The notes under the pieces were generated by a model. The model ran no database searches, had not been told where the DNA came from, and was given only the letters and a program-made list of their open reading frames with translations. From positions 1 to 64,000 of the forward strand of contig NZ_CANMRA010000025.1 of the NCBI RefSeq assembly GCF_947500125.1: a stretch of 64,000 bases of DNA, in the 5' to 3' direction. Positions 54,320 to 63,749 of this stretch are shown here, piece after piece. Position 1 is the stretch's first letter. Every line of letters begins with the position of its first letter. The translations under genes were made by a program, and so were the position numbers. Source of the stretch: an uncultured Kocuria sp. (GTDB lineage: Bacteria > Actinomycetota > Actinomycetes > Actinomycetales > Micrococcaceae).

Positions 54320-54727
54320 TCAGTCGAACAGGCCCTCTGGAGGTGGCTCCAAAGTCAGTGGAACTCCCTTGGGGCGGTGCTCCCTGGGAGTGCAGCCGTG
54401 GAAAGGACCCTTCTCCTCAAAGAGGACCCGCATGGTCGGGTCGGCGTGGTTCTGCCACCACACCGCCAGCCCGGTAGTGGGGTCCAGGCGCAGGTTTTCC
54501 CACGCCCTCCACAGCCCCGTCAGACGGCTCACGGCTTCATCATGCCGCCACCACTGGGCGCACCAGGTGAACGTGTTCGAGCGACCAGATGGGTCCAGCT
54601 GACGCCGGTACATCGGCGCCAACATCTCGGTGACGAACTCCACCACGTTCGCGTAGACCAGCTCCGCAGGAGGCTGCTCTTCCACGTCCTCGTTGCCCTC
54701 ACTGGACGATTTTTCTTCCCAGTCCAT
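54320..54727 (-). CDS. DUF4913 protein
   Basis: The 135-residue protein has the DUF4913 pattern: LVYANVVEFVTEMLAPMYRRQL, then WCAQWWRHDEAVSRLTGLWRAWENLRLD and a conserved WWQNHADPTMRVLF. The domain is common at the end of actinobacterial conjugation operons; its task is unknown. It is the last gene of the secretion operon, 3 bases after the coupling protein. Confidence 0.85.
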   Translation of the reverse strand: MDWEEKSSSEGNEDVEEQPPAELVYANVVEFVTEMLAPMYRRQLDPSGRSNTFTWCAQWWRHDEAVSRLTGLWRAWENLRLDPTTGLAVWWQNHADPTMRVLFEEKGPFHGCTPREHRPKGVPLTLEPPPEGLFD

Positions 54728-54730
54728 GGC

Positions 54731-56530
54731 CTACTCCTTCACCAGCGCCGCCCACCGGTTCCCGGCAGGCTCGGCCGCCACTGGCTCGGCGGCCGGCGCT
54801 GTGGGCTCGTGATCGACGGTGTCCACTGTGGGGCGGTTGTGGGCCTCTTCGGAGGCCCTGGAGGCTTCCGCGTAGGGGCGGTGGTCAATCGGGATGGTGC
54901 GCAGCAGCACGGCCCTCGCCCCGGAGCCGAACATCACGGCCCTCCCCTTGGGCAGGGCGGACAGGTCGGCCACCGACATGATGTCGTCGGTGGCGTCCTG
55001 GCGGGAGGTGGACCCGGAGTCCTTCTGCCTCGAGGAGGAGACAGAGGTGTAGGTGTACTTGCCGATCAATTCGACAAGCATCTTCAGGTAGCCCTCCTCC
55101 TTGACGTTGCCGCCGTAGGTGACGACGTTGGCGGTGGAGAACAGCTTGCGCATCCCGGACTCCCCCCACACGTCCACGCCCTGGGACCAGGACTGCAAGA
55201 ACGTGGAGACCACGATGCCGCGAGACCCGTAGTGGCTGTAGAGGTTGGGCAGGTTCATCCATCGGCAGACGTTGGCGGCCTCGTCCAGCACGCAGAGCAT
55301 AGGAGTGGCCAGTCGGCCCCCGCGCTGGGTGACGGCGTGCTCCTCGGCGGCGGTCACGGTGGCCACGGTCAGGGCGGTCACCAGGGGCCCGGCGGTGCCG
55401 GCCCCTTCCTTGGACAGCGCGTAGAGGGTGTGCTTGCCGGCCACGAACGCCTGGGGATCGAACTGCGGGCGATCGTCGTCCGGGCCCGTGGGGTTGACCC
55501 AGGCGGCGATCTTCTCGTTCTTCAGGCACGCGGCCATCTGCAGGGCGGTGGAGTAGACGCTGCCTCGGTACTTCTCCGGTTGCTGGATCGTGCTGGCCAC
55601 CGAATCGGCTTCCTTGGTCCACCCGTGCTCATCCAGCAGTAGTGCCGGGGTCTCATCGGTAGAGCGGGTCAGCCAGTAGTGCACCCGCTCGATGGGCTCC
55701 CCGCCCACGGCGGCCGCGAGCAGCAGCCCGGCCAGGAGGTCCTTGCCGGCGGAGTCGAAGTGACCATCGCCCTTGGCGCCGACGTCTCGGGAGCCAGCGG
55801 CGAAGTTGTTCGCCATCTCGGCGGCGCGCTCACTGTCGGTGACGTAGGTCAGCGGGTTCCACCACCAGGTCGGTTTCTCCCCGGCCACACCTTGGGGGTC
55901 GAAGACCCAGACGTCGCCGTCAGCGGCGCGGAGGTCGCGGGTCAGGTCGGAGAGGTCGCGTTTGTTGGAGGTGGCGATCACCGGGCCCGGGGCCTCGATG
56001 ATCGACGGGGCCGCCTGGGAGGTGGTCTTGCCGGTGCGGGTGCCCCAGATGTGCAGGAGGGTGTCCTCCCAGGAGGCGTAGAGGGTGTGGCCGCCGCGGA
56101 CCATCTTGCCGAGCATCACCCCGGGGGTGTCGACGCCGAAGCGAGTCGCTTTGGCGCGGGCTTGCTTCTCGGTGAAGGGTGCGACGTCGCGCACCGAGGC
56201 CATGCGCGGTGCGGCGCGGTCGTGCTTGACGACCTTCTTCGCCTTCTGATGGCGCTTGAAGCCCCACAGCACCAACAGTGTTGCCGCCACCAACCCGAGT
56301 GCGGCGGCCAGGACGATCTCCGTGGTGCGCCACGGAAGGTCTCCGGTGACTACGCCCAGGGACCGTTCCCAGTACCCGGTGGGCAACGGGCTCGGGCGCG
56401 GGGTGAGGGCGTGGCCGGCGCTGGCGAGGACGTAGAGGATGGCCGGGACGCCGACGAGGGCAAAGAGCAGGGTCAGCAGCAGGGCGACTTCCCCGCCGCC
56501 GGTCTTGTACTTGCGGTCCAGGGAGCTCAT
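54731..56530 (-). CDS. type IV coupling protein (VirD4/TraG-like)
   Basis: From ATG 56530 (overlapping the previous stop) the protein has 599 residues. Two N-terminal helices (VALLLTLLFALVGVPAILYVL, TEIVLAAALGLVAATLLVLWGF) anchor it. Walker A is GTRTGKTTS (about 163-171) and Walker B is MLCVLDEAANV (about 415). WVFDPQGVAGEKPTWWWNPL is typical of TraG/TcpA-type coupling ATPases. It hands the relaxase-DNA complex to the secretion channel. Confidence 0.9.
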   Translation of the reverse strand: MSSLDRKYKTGGGEVALLLTLLFALVGVPAILYVLASAGHALTPRPSPLPTGYWERSLGVVTGDLPWRTTEIVLAAALGLVAATLLVLWGFKRHQKAKKVVKHDRAAPRMASVRDVAPFTEKQARAKATRFGVDTPGVMLGKMVRGGHTLYASWEDTLLHIWGTRTGKTTSQAAPSIIEAPGPVIATSNKRDLSDLTRDLRAADGDVWVFDPQGVAGEKPTWWWNPLTYVTDSERAAEMANNFAAGSRDVGAKGDGHFDSAGKDLLAGLLLAAAVGGEPIERVHYWLTRSTDETPALLLDEHGWTKEADSVASTIQQPEKYRGSVYSTALQMAACLKNEKIAAWVNPTGPDDDRPQFDPQAFVAGKHTLYALSKEGAGTAGPLVTALTVATVTAAEEHAVTQRGGRLATPMLCVLDEAANVCRWMNLPNLYSHYGSRGIVVSTFLQSWSQGVDVWGESGMRKLFSTANVVTYGGNVKEEGYLKMLVELIGKYTYTSVSSSRQKDSGSTSRQDATDDIMSVADLSALPKGRAVMFGSGARAVLLRTIPIDHRPYAEASRASEEAHNRPTVDTVDHEPTAPAAEPVAAEPAGNRWAALVKE

Positions 56531-58281
56531 CGTTCGCCCCTCTCCTGAGCAGCGCGGGACTTGGCCTCGTGCCACTTCTTCTCGGTGTCGTGGACCTGGG
56601 ACCGGCGTTCGGTGGGGGTGAACTCCATGGCGAACGGGATCCCGGCGCGGGAGCCGACCTTGATGAAGAACTTCCCCTGGCCCGGGGGCGGGGTGGTGGT
56701 GCGGTCGTCGAAGTACCAGGCGGCGTTCTCATCGTCGGCCAGCCACTCGTTGAGCTCGACGTCGGTGAACGCCTGGTCGGTGGGGGCGTAGACGTCGTCG
56801 TTGGTGTACTCCAGGGCCTCGTCGCCGCGGCGGTTCCAGGCGGGTGGGTCCTGCCAGTTCGCCAGCTGCTCCTGCTCGCGCATCGACAGCGGCACGGACT
56901 CGGTGAGTAGGGGCATCTCGGACTTGGCCAGCCCACCCAGGATCTTGATGCCGCAGCGGTCCATGATGCCCTTGGCCTTCGCCCGGTCCTCTTCACCGCG
57001 GACGGCCAGAAGGTCGGAGGGGGTGTGGGAGGCCATGATCTGCCCCACCCCCCATTCCCGGTTCAGGCGGGTCAGGGCGTTGACCTGGTCCACGATGCCG
57101 GGTCCGGCCGCCAGGGTGTTCCACAGCTCGTCCAGGATCACCAGGAACCGCTGACGCTCAATCACCCCGTCATCAGCGAGCATGTTCGAGGTGGTCACGG
57201 TGCCGAAGCCGGCCGACCAGCAGGCCATCAGGGTCGCCGCCCGCAGGTCGGATTCGGTCTGGGAGATGCGGGAGAGGTCGAAGACCATCGGGCGGGAGGC
57301 GTCGATCCGGTTGGTGGAGGGGTGGGCGAACATCTGCCCGAACGCCCCGGAGCCGCACAGGGAGTTCAACGAGGACTCCAGACCCTCGGTGATGTCCTCG
57401 TACCGGGCGTCGTCGCCCCGATCCAGGGCGACCTCACGCACCTCGACCGGCTTGTCCTTGAGGACCTGGCGCAGATCGGCCATCACCGGCACCGTGCCGT
57501 TCTCGGCGTGGCGGGTCTCGAGGACGGTGAGGCACCGGTCCAGGATCGATTCCTCCCGCTCATCCAGCGGCTTCTTGCGCAGGATCGCGATCAGCGACGC
57601 GATCAGCGACCGGCGCCGGGAATGCAGTTCATCCAGCAGCTCCTCCGCCCTGGCGGGTGAGAGCAGCTTGGCGGCCGCGACCGCCCCGCAGTCATCCAGG
57701 GGGTTGATGTGCCCAACCCCGCGGCCCAACGGGAGGACGGCCCCGCCCAGGTGCTCGATCATGGCCACGTGCTCGCCCTTGATGTCGCCGAGGATCAGCG
57801 GCCACACCCCGAAGGCCGCCAAACCGATCGCCATCCGGCGCAGCAGGGAGGATTTGCCCAACCCGGGGTTGGCCATCACGAAGGCCGAGGGATTGGAGAT
57901 CACCCGCAGCTTCAAAAACCAGGAGATCGGGTCACAACACACCGGTTCGCCGGAGAGCAGGTTCCGCCCCAACGGCACCCCCTCCAACGGGGAACCGCCC
58001 CCCATGGGGAAGGGGAACAGCCCGCACACCTGGTAGTTGGTCCCGCGCATCTCCCGGATCGGATGCAACAGCTGCGCCTCGCCCAGCCCTCGGCCCTTGT
58101 GCCCCCGCTGACCCGGGCGGTGGGTGGAGGTGGCCGTGACGGAGGTGCTGCCGGTGCGCTGAGGCTTGGCAAAGACCTTGCCGCCCCTCACCCGGGCGAA
58201 GGCCCGATCCAAGACGGTCGTGGTGGCGTTGCCCCGACTGGCCGGGAGGATGATCTGGTCTCGCTGCTTCTGCTTCATCAC
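56527..58281 (-). CDS. VirB4/TraC-like conjugation ATPase
   Basis: The 584-residue protein starts at GTG 58281 or ATG 58278, overlapping the upstream gene. FWLKLRVISNP-type sequence precedes Walker A ANPGLGKSS (137-145); LILGDIKGEH and Walker B FLVILDELWNTL follow, then LTRLNREWGVGQIMASH, as in VirB4-type ATPases. It lacks a membrane segment and probably joins with the SCO6880-like protein to form the full VirB4 function. Confidence 0.85.
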   Translation of the reverse strand: MMKQKQRDQIILPASRGNATTTVLDRAFARVRGGKVFAKPQRTGSTSVTATSTHRPGQRGHKGRGLGEAQLLHPIREMRGTNYQVCGLFPFPMGGGSPLEGVPLGRNLLSGEPVCCDPISWFLKLRVISNPSAFVMANPGLGKSSLLRRMAIGLAAFGVWPLILGDIKGEHVAMIEHLGGAVLPLGRGVGHINPLDDCGAVAAAKLLSPARAEELLDELHSRRRSLIASLIAILRKKPLDEREESILDRCLTVLETRHAENGTVPVMADLRQVLKDKPVEVREVALDRGDDARYEDITEGLESSLNSLCGSGAFGQMFAHPSTNRIDASRPMVFDLSRISQTESDLRAATLMACWSAGFGTVTTSNMLADDGVIERQRFLVILDELWNTLAAGPGIVDQVNALTRLNREWGVGQIMASHTPSDLLAVRGEEDRAKAKGIMDRCGIKILGGLAKSEMPLLTESVPLSMREQEQLANWQDPPAWNRRGDEALEYTNDDVYAPTDQAFTDVELNEWLADDENAAWYFDDRTTTPPPGQGKFFIKVGSRAGIPFAMEFTPTERRSQVHDTEKKWHEAKSRAAQERGER

Positions 58282-59792
58282 AGGGCGTTCCTCACGGTCG
58301 AGGGCAGGGCCAAGTGGTCCGGAATGACCACACCCAGTGGGAGGCCGGCGGCGAAGGTAGAGTCCTGGGCGCCGTAGGCCTCCTCCAGGCGGATCCTCGC
58401 CGACGTGCCGAGGTTCTCGATGATGGCTTCGGCCTCATCCAGCTCGCCCTTGGAACGCACCGTGGCGGTGACCACGAGCCCGAAGTTCAGCAGCCCCGCC
58501 CCGTCGGCCTCCTCAGCCGCGGTCGCCTGGGCGGCGCGGGTCTCGCGGGTGTCCCGGGCGGTGGCGCGGTTGCGGGAGGAGGCGTTGAAGGTGGCGGTGT
58601 TGATGTCGTTCTCCACCATCTGCGCCGCCCGGGCCGGATCAATGGGACGGTAGAGCAGCGTGACGCGCTTGCGCACCAGCTCGGGGTTCGGGGCGATCAG
58701 GGCCTGGAGCACGTTGGCCTGGACGGTGGAACGCGGGGGCACCGACATCGCCCAGGACTTCGACCAGGAGTTGTTGTGGTGGTAGCAGTCCCAGAAGGTG
58801 TCGGCGGCCTGGGGGCCGACCTCGCTCCAGTTCAGTTCCGGGGCCTTGCCCTGGGCGTGGGCGCGGTCGAAGAGGATTGCCTCGGCCGGGTCGTAGGCCA
58901 CCCGGATCACCTCGCACAACTGCTGGGCCGTGAGCGGGGCCGCCACCCCCGCCCCGGTGTCATTGAGGGACAGGGTGAGGTTGGGCAGGCGGGCGGCCAG
59001 GTCATCGGCGACCTCGTCCGGCTTGCGGATGCGTCCGCCGGCCCGCACGGAGGCTTTGAAGGTCACCGCGATGTAGGCCCGGGTGACGGTGGCCCCGGTG
59101 GGCAGCATCTGCACCGTCTCGTTGATCACGTCACGGGCGAAGGCCGGGGCGTTCTCAGCCATGCGCGCTTCGATCTTGCGGGCCAGGCGGTACCCGGAGT
59201 CCGGGGTGGTCTCGATGGTCACCGAGGCCGCGGTCAGACCGGGCTCATCGGTGAGCATGCCCAGCCAGTGCGCCCAGCGGTCCACCCACCGGTTGATGTG
59301 CTCCTGATCGACCATGCCACCGCCATCGGGCTCGGAGGAGAACACCACGGTGTAGTGGTGCTTCTGCGGCACCTCGACCAAGGCGAAGGGGCGGCCGTAG
59401 CCGTCGACGTGCTCCGTGATCCTGGAACGGGCCGAGATCCCGGGCAGCTTCGTCGTGCCCTCCGGCACCCGGGACACCGGCCCGGCCCGGTAGACGTTGG
59501 CGCCGGCGTAGACGGTGTTGGCCCACCCGGCGCGCCGGAGGATGCGTTCGATAAGGGTGCGTCCGTGCTTGTTCTTCTGCATGGACAGGGCGATCAGGAC
59601 CAGGATCACCGCTTCGAAGGCCAGGGCGGCCAGCCACAGGTTGAGCATCATCAGCAGGATCCCGCCGACCACCCCACCGATCAGCAGCACGGTGCCGGCC
59701 GTGGAGAGCCCGGCCAGGCCCTTGGAGGTGGGGGTGCGGAAGTTGCCGTATACCCGCGGACGGTTCTCGGTTTTAGCTTCGGTCTGCGCCAT
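58278..59792 (-). CDS. SCO6880-family conjugation protein
   Basis: The 504-residue protein starts at ATG 59792. Two helices near the N-terminus (GTVLLIGGVVGGILLMML and LWLAALAFEAVILVLIAL, PrgI-like) are followed by YAGANVYRAGPVSRVPEGTTKLPG. A long soluble domain without a P-loop comes next, as in actinobacterial SCO6880 proteins that correspond to PrgI plus the VirB4 N-terminal half. It overlaps both neighbours, so expression is coupled. Confidence 0.85.
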   Translation of the reverse strand: MAQTEAKTENRPRVYGNFRTPTSKGLAGLSTAGTVLLIGGVVGGILLMMLNLWLAALAFEAVILVLIALSMQKNKHGRTLIERILRRAGWANTVYAGANVYRAGPVSRVPEGTTKLPGISARSRITEHVDGYGRPFALVEVPQKHHYTVVFSSEPDGGGMVDQEHINRWVDRWAHWLGMLTDEPGLTAASVTIETTPDSGYRLARKIEARMAENAPAFARDVINETVQMLPTGATVTRAYIAVTFKASVRAGGRIRKPDEVADDLAARLPNLTLSLNDTGAGVAAPLTAQQLCEVIRVAYDPAEAILFDRAHAQGKAPELNWSEVGPQAADTFWDCYHHNNSWSKSWAMSVPPRSTVQANVLQALIAPNPELVRKRVTLLYRPIDPARAAQMVENDINTATFNASSRNRATARDTRETRAAQATAAEEADGAGLLNFGLVVTATVRSKGELDEAEAIIENLGTSARIRLEEAYGAQDSTFAAGLPLGVVIPDHLALPSTVRNAL

Positions 59793-61632
59793 CAGGGCGG
59801 CCCTCGTTTCCGGTCTCGTTGGCGATCTGCGCCTTGATGGCACGTGCCTGTTGCTGGGCGGCCTTCGCCGCCTGTCTTGGGCCGGTGGGTCCCGTGGGAC
59901 GGGCCCCGGAACGCGACGGTGCTGCACCAGCACCGGACCCCGGCGTGGGACGGGACCCTGTCACAGCCCCGGCGCGAGGTGCCGCCCCGGCGCCGGGGGT
60001 CGGTTGCGCCCCGGTCCCCGTAGAGGACCTCTGCGCACCGTCCTGGCCGGGGGTGCCCGTGGCGGACGCTCCCGCCGCTCCAGTGCCTCCGGTGCTTCCT
60101 CCGGTGCTGGAGGTGCCCGCCTTCGCGCTGGACTCGGTGGCCTGGGAGACGGCTTCCCCGGTCTTCTGCACGGCGTTGGCGGCCGCCATACCTGCAGCGA
60201 CGGGAGCAGCCGCCGCACCAGCCGCAGCTGTCCCAGCGGAGCCCGCCGTGCCTGCAGCACTGGCCCCAGCGGTGCCGCTGGCCCCACCGGGAGGCGAGGA
60301 CGGACCAGCAGGCGCGGAACCCGGCCCGCCCTTCGAGGAGACGGAGGACTGCGACGGCGATGCGGAGGATGAATCAGAGCCGAACCCGCGTCCCGAGCGA
60401 GCCAGGTGAGAGGCGCCCTGCGGGATCGCTGCGCCCATCGCCGCGATGCCCAGCGCCCCGCCGCCACCGCCGGAGGAGGACATCGAGCCGAGTACGGGGC
60501 TGAGGAACCCGATGAGCACGGGCAGGGCGAACACGGAGGCGACGATCATCATCAGCCCGGCGGCGAACTGGATCAGCCCGCTGCCGGAGTCCTCCCACAC
60601 CCCGGTGGTGGACATCTTGATCGCCAACCCGTAGATCAGAGCCGCGGCGGGCTTGTAGAAGGCGAAGGCCAGGGTCCAGGCGATGACCTTCTGGAAGAAG
60701 TTCTTGCCCGTCTCGGTGTTCAGGAACGCGGCGGAGAGCGGCAGGATCCCGGCCATCAGAAACAGCATCCCGGTGCGCAGCACCATCAGCATCAACTGGA
60801 TGATGTTCACGACGATCGCCACGACCCCGCCCACGATGATCAGGATGACGTTGCCGCCCAACCACACCGGATCGGCCGCCCCGGCGCTGGTGGCGTTGTC
60901 CAGGGCCAGGAGCTTGAGCACGTCGGTCTGGAAATCCTCCCCGATGGCGGAGTCGATGATCTGTAAGGCCAGGGCGTCGGTGCCGGCCACCAGGACGTTG
61001 AGGATCGTCACCCCCGAGGCCGTCACCACGGCCAGGGTGAGCAGATTCTTCAGCAGGTCCCGGGCCGGTTCAGCCCGCTGCGTCCAGGCCATCTGGGCCC
61101 CGGCGATCATCACGCTCAGTGCGGCCACGGCCAGGGTGAGGTAGAAGGTCTGGTCCTGGATGAAGCCCACCGACCCGGACAGGTTCCCCGCCCGGGCCGG
61201 GACGAGGAAGCCGATCAGGCTGGTGGCCCCACCGATCAGCGCCGCCCCGGAGGCCAGCACGGTGGCCGTGTTCACCAGGCCGGCCCCGTCGCCGCGGCGG
61301 GCGTTGGTGGCCAACACGATGCCCAGGAACAGCACCCCGAACACGCACACCCCCAGCCCGATCCAGCTCGCGTAGCTCAGCAGCAGGTCGATGTAGGCGT
61401 TGAACTCCCCACGCGCCGGAGCTTGGGAAGCGGGTGCGCTGCCGCTGGTGAGGTTGGCGCTGTCGATCCGAGTCCACATCGACCCCAGGGAGGCGATCGT
61501 GTCGACCACCGCAGCGGTGACACCGTCGGCGATCTGATCCAGGGCATCCCCAGCAGCTCCGGTCAGTGCTTCGCTGACGCTCTCCTTGCCCGTGCAGACA
61601 AGATCCCAAAACTCACAGTTCTCCTCAGCCAT
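59773..61632 (-). CDS. VirB6/TrbL-like polytopic membrane protein
   Basis: The 619-residue protein has six or more hydrophobic helices between about 80 and 390 (WIGLGVCVFGVLFLGIVLA; ILIIVGGVVAIVVNIIQLMLMVL; FAAGLMMIVASVFALPVLIGF), then a Gly/Ser/Ala-rich cytoplasmic tail of over 200 residues. The helical core with a conserved W-T-L-A-F-A-F-Y-K stretch is typical of TrbL/VirB6 channel proteins. The N-terminal part (ENCEFWDLVCTGKES) has two Cys. It forms the inner-membrane pore of the secretion system. Confidence 0.85.
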   Translation of the reverse strand: MAEENCEFWDLVCTGKESVSEALTGAAGDALDQIADGVTAAVVDTIASLGSMWTRIDSANLTSGSAPASQAPARGEFNAYIDLLLSYASWIGLGVCVFGVLFLGIVLATNARRGDGAGLVNTATVLASGAALIGGATSLIGFLVPARAGNLSGSVGFIQDQTFYLTLAVAALSVMIAGAQMAWTQRAEPARDLLKNLLTLAVVTASGVTILNVLVAGTDALALQIIDSAIGEDFQTDVLKLLALDNATSAGAADPVWLGGNVILIIVGGVVAIVVNIIQLMLMVLRTGMLFLMAGILPLSAAFLNTETGKNFFQKVIAWTLAFAFYKPAAALIYGLAIKMSTTGVWEDSGSGLIQFAAGLMMIVASVFALPVLIGFLSPVLGSMSSSGGGGGALGIAAMGAAIPQGASHLARSGRGFGSDSSSASPSQSSVSSKGGPGSAPAGPSSPPGGASGTAGASAAGTAGSAGTAAAGAAAAPVAAGMAAANAVQKTGEAVSQATESSAKAGTSSTGGSTGGTGAAGASATGTPGQDGAQRSSTGTGAQPTPGAGAAPRAGAVTGSRPTPGSGAGAAPSRSGARPTGPTGPRQAAKAAQQQARAIKAQIANETGNEGRPDGADRS

Positions 61633-62374
61633 CGCTGGGTCCCCATTCGATGTAGCCGCTTAGGTCTGACACACGGCCTGAGACAGGCCCACCGCTGCCG
61701 TCGTCCTGGAACTGGAAGCGCCAGTCGCCCTCGTGCCACACGAGGTCGCCCGCTGTCGTGATGTAGATCTTTTCCGTCCCGTCGTCCACGGCCGCGACGA
61801 CTTCCACCGTTGCCTTGTCACCCGTGTAGGAGAGGAGACGGAAACCAGCAATCTGCACGGGAACCGACGAGTTGTCACCCTCAGCGACTCTCTCCTGGAG
61901 CCCTCCAATGGCGATCTCCTTGCCGGGGCTCTCCACTCCCAGTTTCCGGGTGGTCTCCAGCAGCAGCTCAGGGTCACTGCTAGCCGTCAGCATGTTGGTC
62001 GTGGCAAGAAGTGCCCCTTCGGGGGTGTGGGAGTAGCAGGAGCGCACACCCGTTGACTCGTCTACGGTGCCCGGTCCGTGCTCTTCGGAGAACGGTGCGT
62101 AGATCGCGCCCAGGGCGGTCCATTCGACGTCCTCGGGGGCCTTCGTGAGGGTGGTGCCGCCGGTGGCGTCCAGGCCGCACGTCGACTCGCCGCCCGCCAC
62201 CGGTTCGGCGGTGGTGGCTGGCGCCGGGGCGGCCTGGGTGGGCTCTTCACCGTCGGGCCACAGCCACAGGACCACGCCCAGCACGATCAGCATCGCGACG
62301 AGGACTGCTGAGATGAGGAAACGGGGGGTCTTCCACCAGGTGTTGTTGTCGTCGGTCTCGATCTGATCTTTCAC
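61625..62374 (-). CDS. membrane-anchored extracytoplasmic conjugation protein
   Basis: The 249-residue protein starts at ATG 62374. One helix (FLISAVLVAMLIVLGVVLWLW, about 18-38) is followed by a Pro/Ala linker and an outside domain with two Cys (STCGLDAT, RSCYSHT), probably a disulfide. Late strands VPVQIAGFRLLSYTGDKATVEVVAAV and WHEGDWRFQFQ resemble an NTF2-like fold. It overlaps the VirB6-like gene by 8 bases and is likely an assembly factor of the channel. Confidence 0.75.
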   Translation of the reverse strand: MKDQIETDDNNTWWKTPRFLISAVLVAMLIVLGVVLWLWPDGEEPTQAAPAPATTAEPVAGGESTCGLDATGGTTLTKAPEDVEWTALGAIYAPFSEEHGPGTVDESTGVRSCYSHTPEGALLATTNMLTASSDPELLLETTRKLGVESPGKEIAIGGLQERVAEGDNSSVPVQIAGFRLLSYTGDKATVEVVAAVDDGTEKIYITTAGDLVWHEGDWRFQFQDDGSGGPVSGRVSDLSGYIEWGPSDG

Positions 62375-62417
62375 CTGCTGCTCCTTGGGTGGGGGACGTT
62401 CCTCGGGATGCCTACGG

Positions 62418-62717
62418 TCATGCCCCGGAGATGAAGGAGAGGATCGAGGCGCCGCCGGAGATCAGGGCCACGGCCAGGACGATCTTGATGATCCCGGAGA
62501 CCTCCTCGGTGGTCTCTCCACGGCGGGCGTCGAAGGCCATCTTTCCGCCGACGACCAGCAGGCCCAGGACGGCGATGCCCAGGGCGATCCACTTGCCGAC
62601 GCCGACCATGCGGTTCCAGGTGTCGCCGATCCCGGGAGGGGCCAGCGGGTCGGAGTCGGGCAGGGCGGCCGGCAGTGCGAGCACGGTGTCCTGTGCAGCC
62701 AGTACGAGGTCGATCAT
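62418..62717 (-). CDS. VirB2/TrbC-like small membrane protein
   Basis: The 99-residue protein has an N-terminal hydrophobic part, then helices VGVGKWIALGIAVLGLLVVGGKMAF and SGIIKIVLAVALISGGASILSFI separated by a short polar loop (DARRGETTEE). Size, two close helices and position before the VirB6-like gene suit the pilin-like VirB2/TrbC class. Confidence 0.75.
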   Translation of the reverse strand: MIDLVLAAQDTVLALPAALPDSDPLAPPGIGDTWNRMVGVGKWIALGIAVLGLLVVGGKMAFDARRGETTEEVSGIIKIVLAVALISGGASILSFISGA

Positions 62718-63349
62718 TGGGGGGTCCTCTCAGAAAGTGCTTCATCGGCTGCCTCACCGAGGGCGGTGAGGACTTTTCTCGGCTCCCGCGCCATGGACTC
62801 CCAGTCCACGGTCCCGGTGAGCCGGAGCTCTTCGATCCAGGGCACCACCCAGGTGGAAGGCACACCACCGGAAATCACCCGGGTCTGTGCTGCCAGGGGT
62901 TTCGGGGTGCGACCCGGGGCATCGGCCACCAGGACCAGGCCTTGGAGATCCACATCGGGGTGGGCGCCGGCTGCCCAGTCGCGGGCGGCGAGACGGGCGG
63001 CGTCGAGGCCGTGTTTGTTCTGCCGGGCCACGAGGAAGACCGGCGCGGGGGTGTGCTGGGTCTTCTCATCTGGGCGGGCGGGCCACCGGTGGTGGCAAGC
63101 GGTCCCGCCGAGCAGGTCGGCCAGGACGGACTCCCCGGCTCCACCGTGGACACCGAGCCAGAACACGTCATGGGCGTCGGTGAGAAACCGCCCCAGTCGC
63201 CCCTCGTCTTCGGAGAGCCCGGTCACGCCTCGCTGGGGTTCCGAGGCGCCGCGGAGGACCGTGACGGTCTCCTCGGTGACGTCTTCGAAGAGGGGGTGAA
63301 CCGGGGTCGGCCCAGGTGAAACCAGGTCTGACCAGCGGTTGTCCATCAC
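62714..63349 (-). CDS. DUF6668/P-loop-like conjugation protein
   Basis: The 211-residue protein is the first gene of the secretion operon and overlaps the next by 4 bases. WLGVHGGAGESVLADLLGG is a Walker-like loop (the usual Lys replaced by Glu), followed by VFLVARQNKHGLDAARLAARDW and LVLVADAPGRTPKPL. The layout resembles MinD-like folds. The missing Lys suggests it binds but does not hydrolyse a nucleotide. Confidence 0.7.
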   Translation of the reverse strand: MMDNRWSDLVSPGPTPVHPLFEDVTEETVTVLRGASEPQRGVTGLSEDEGRLGRFLTDAHDVFWLGVHGGAGESVLADLLGGTACHHRWPARPDEKTQHTPAPVFLVARQNKHGLDAARLAARDWAAGAHPDVDLQGLVLVADAPGRTPKPLAAQTRVISGGVPSTWVVPWIEELRLTGTVDWESMAREPRKVLTALGEAADEALSERTPQ

Positions 63350-63398
63350 ATCTCCTCACGGGGGCTCGCCTAAGCTTGAGGATGTATCCACTAAACAA

Positions 63399-63414
63399 CT
63401 ATTGGGGGGAATAG
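63399..63414. promoter_or_regulatory. palindrome in divergent transfer promoter
   Basis: CTATT-GGGGGG-AATAG in the AT-rich gap between the secretion operon (minus) and the plus-strand HTH gene. It is a likely operator or promoter element controlling transfer. Its half-sites also occur, in the opposite order, at 3921-3934 and 4423-4434. Confidence 0.45.
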
Positions 63415-63490
63415 ACAGTGCTAGTGAACTTGAGCATTACTATAGCCACTTCTGTGTACTATGGCGAATGCGTGGATGGAGGTGGTTGTG

Positions 63491-63739
63491 GTGGCTGATG
63501 CGCTCGACCGGCTCTTCGAGGGCCTGCCGGAACGCCTCGGCATCGATGACCTCACCAAGGTCCTCGGACTGGCCGACCGCACGGTCACCTACCGCTGGTT
63601 GCGCGACGGGATCGTGCCGGCGATCAAGCTCGGCAAGACCTGGCTGATCCTGCGCGATGACATCAAGGACCATCTGCGCGCCAACTACAACGTCCCCCAT
63701 TCCACCGACAATGACGGGGCGCACACGAACGAAGAGTAG
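63491..63739 (+). CDS. small excisionase/MerR-like HTH protein
   Basis: GTG 63491 has GGAGG eight bases before it; an ATG at 63461 in the same frame lacks such a site. The 82 residues contain GIDDLTKVLGLADRTVTYRWLRDGIVPAIKLGKTWLILRDDIKDHL, the winged-helix pattern of HTH_17/excisionase proteins. Facing the secretion operon across a palindrome, it is a candidate transfer regulator. Confidence 0.75.
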   Translation: MADALDRLFEGLPERLGIDDLTKVLGLADRTVTYRWLRDGIVPAIKLGKTWLILRDDIKDHLRANYNVPHSTDNDGAHTNEE

Positions 63740-63749
63740 GGAGAGCACC

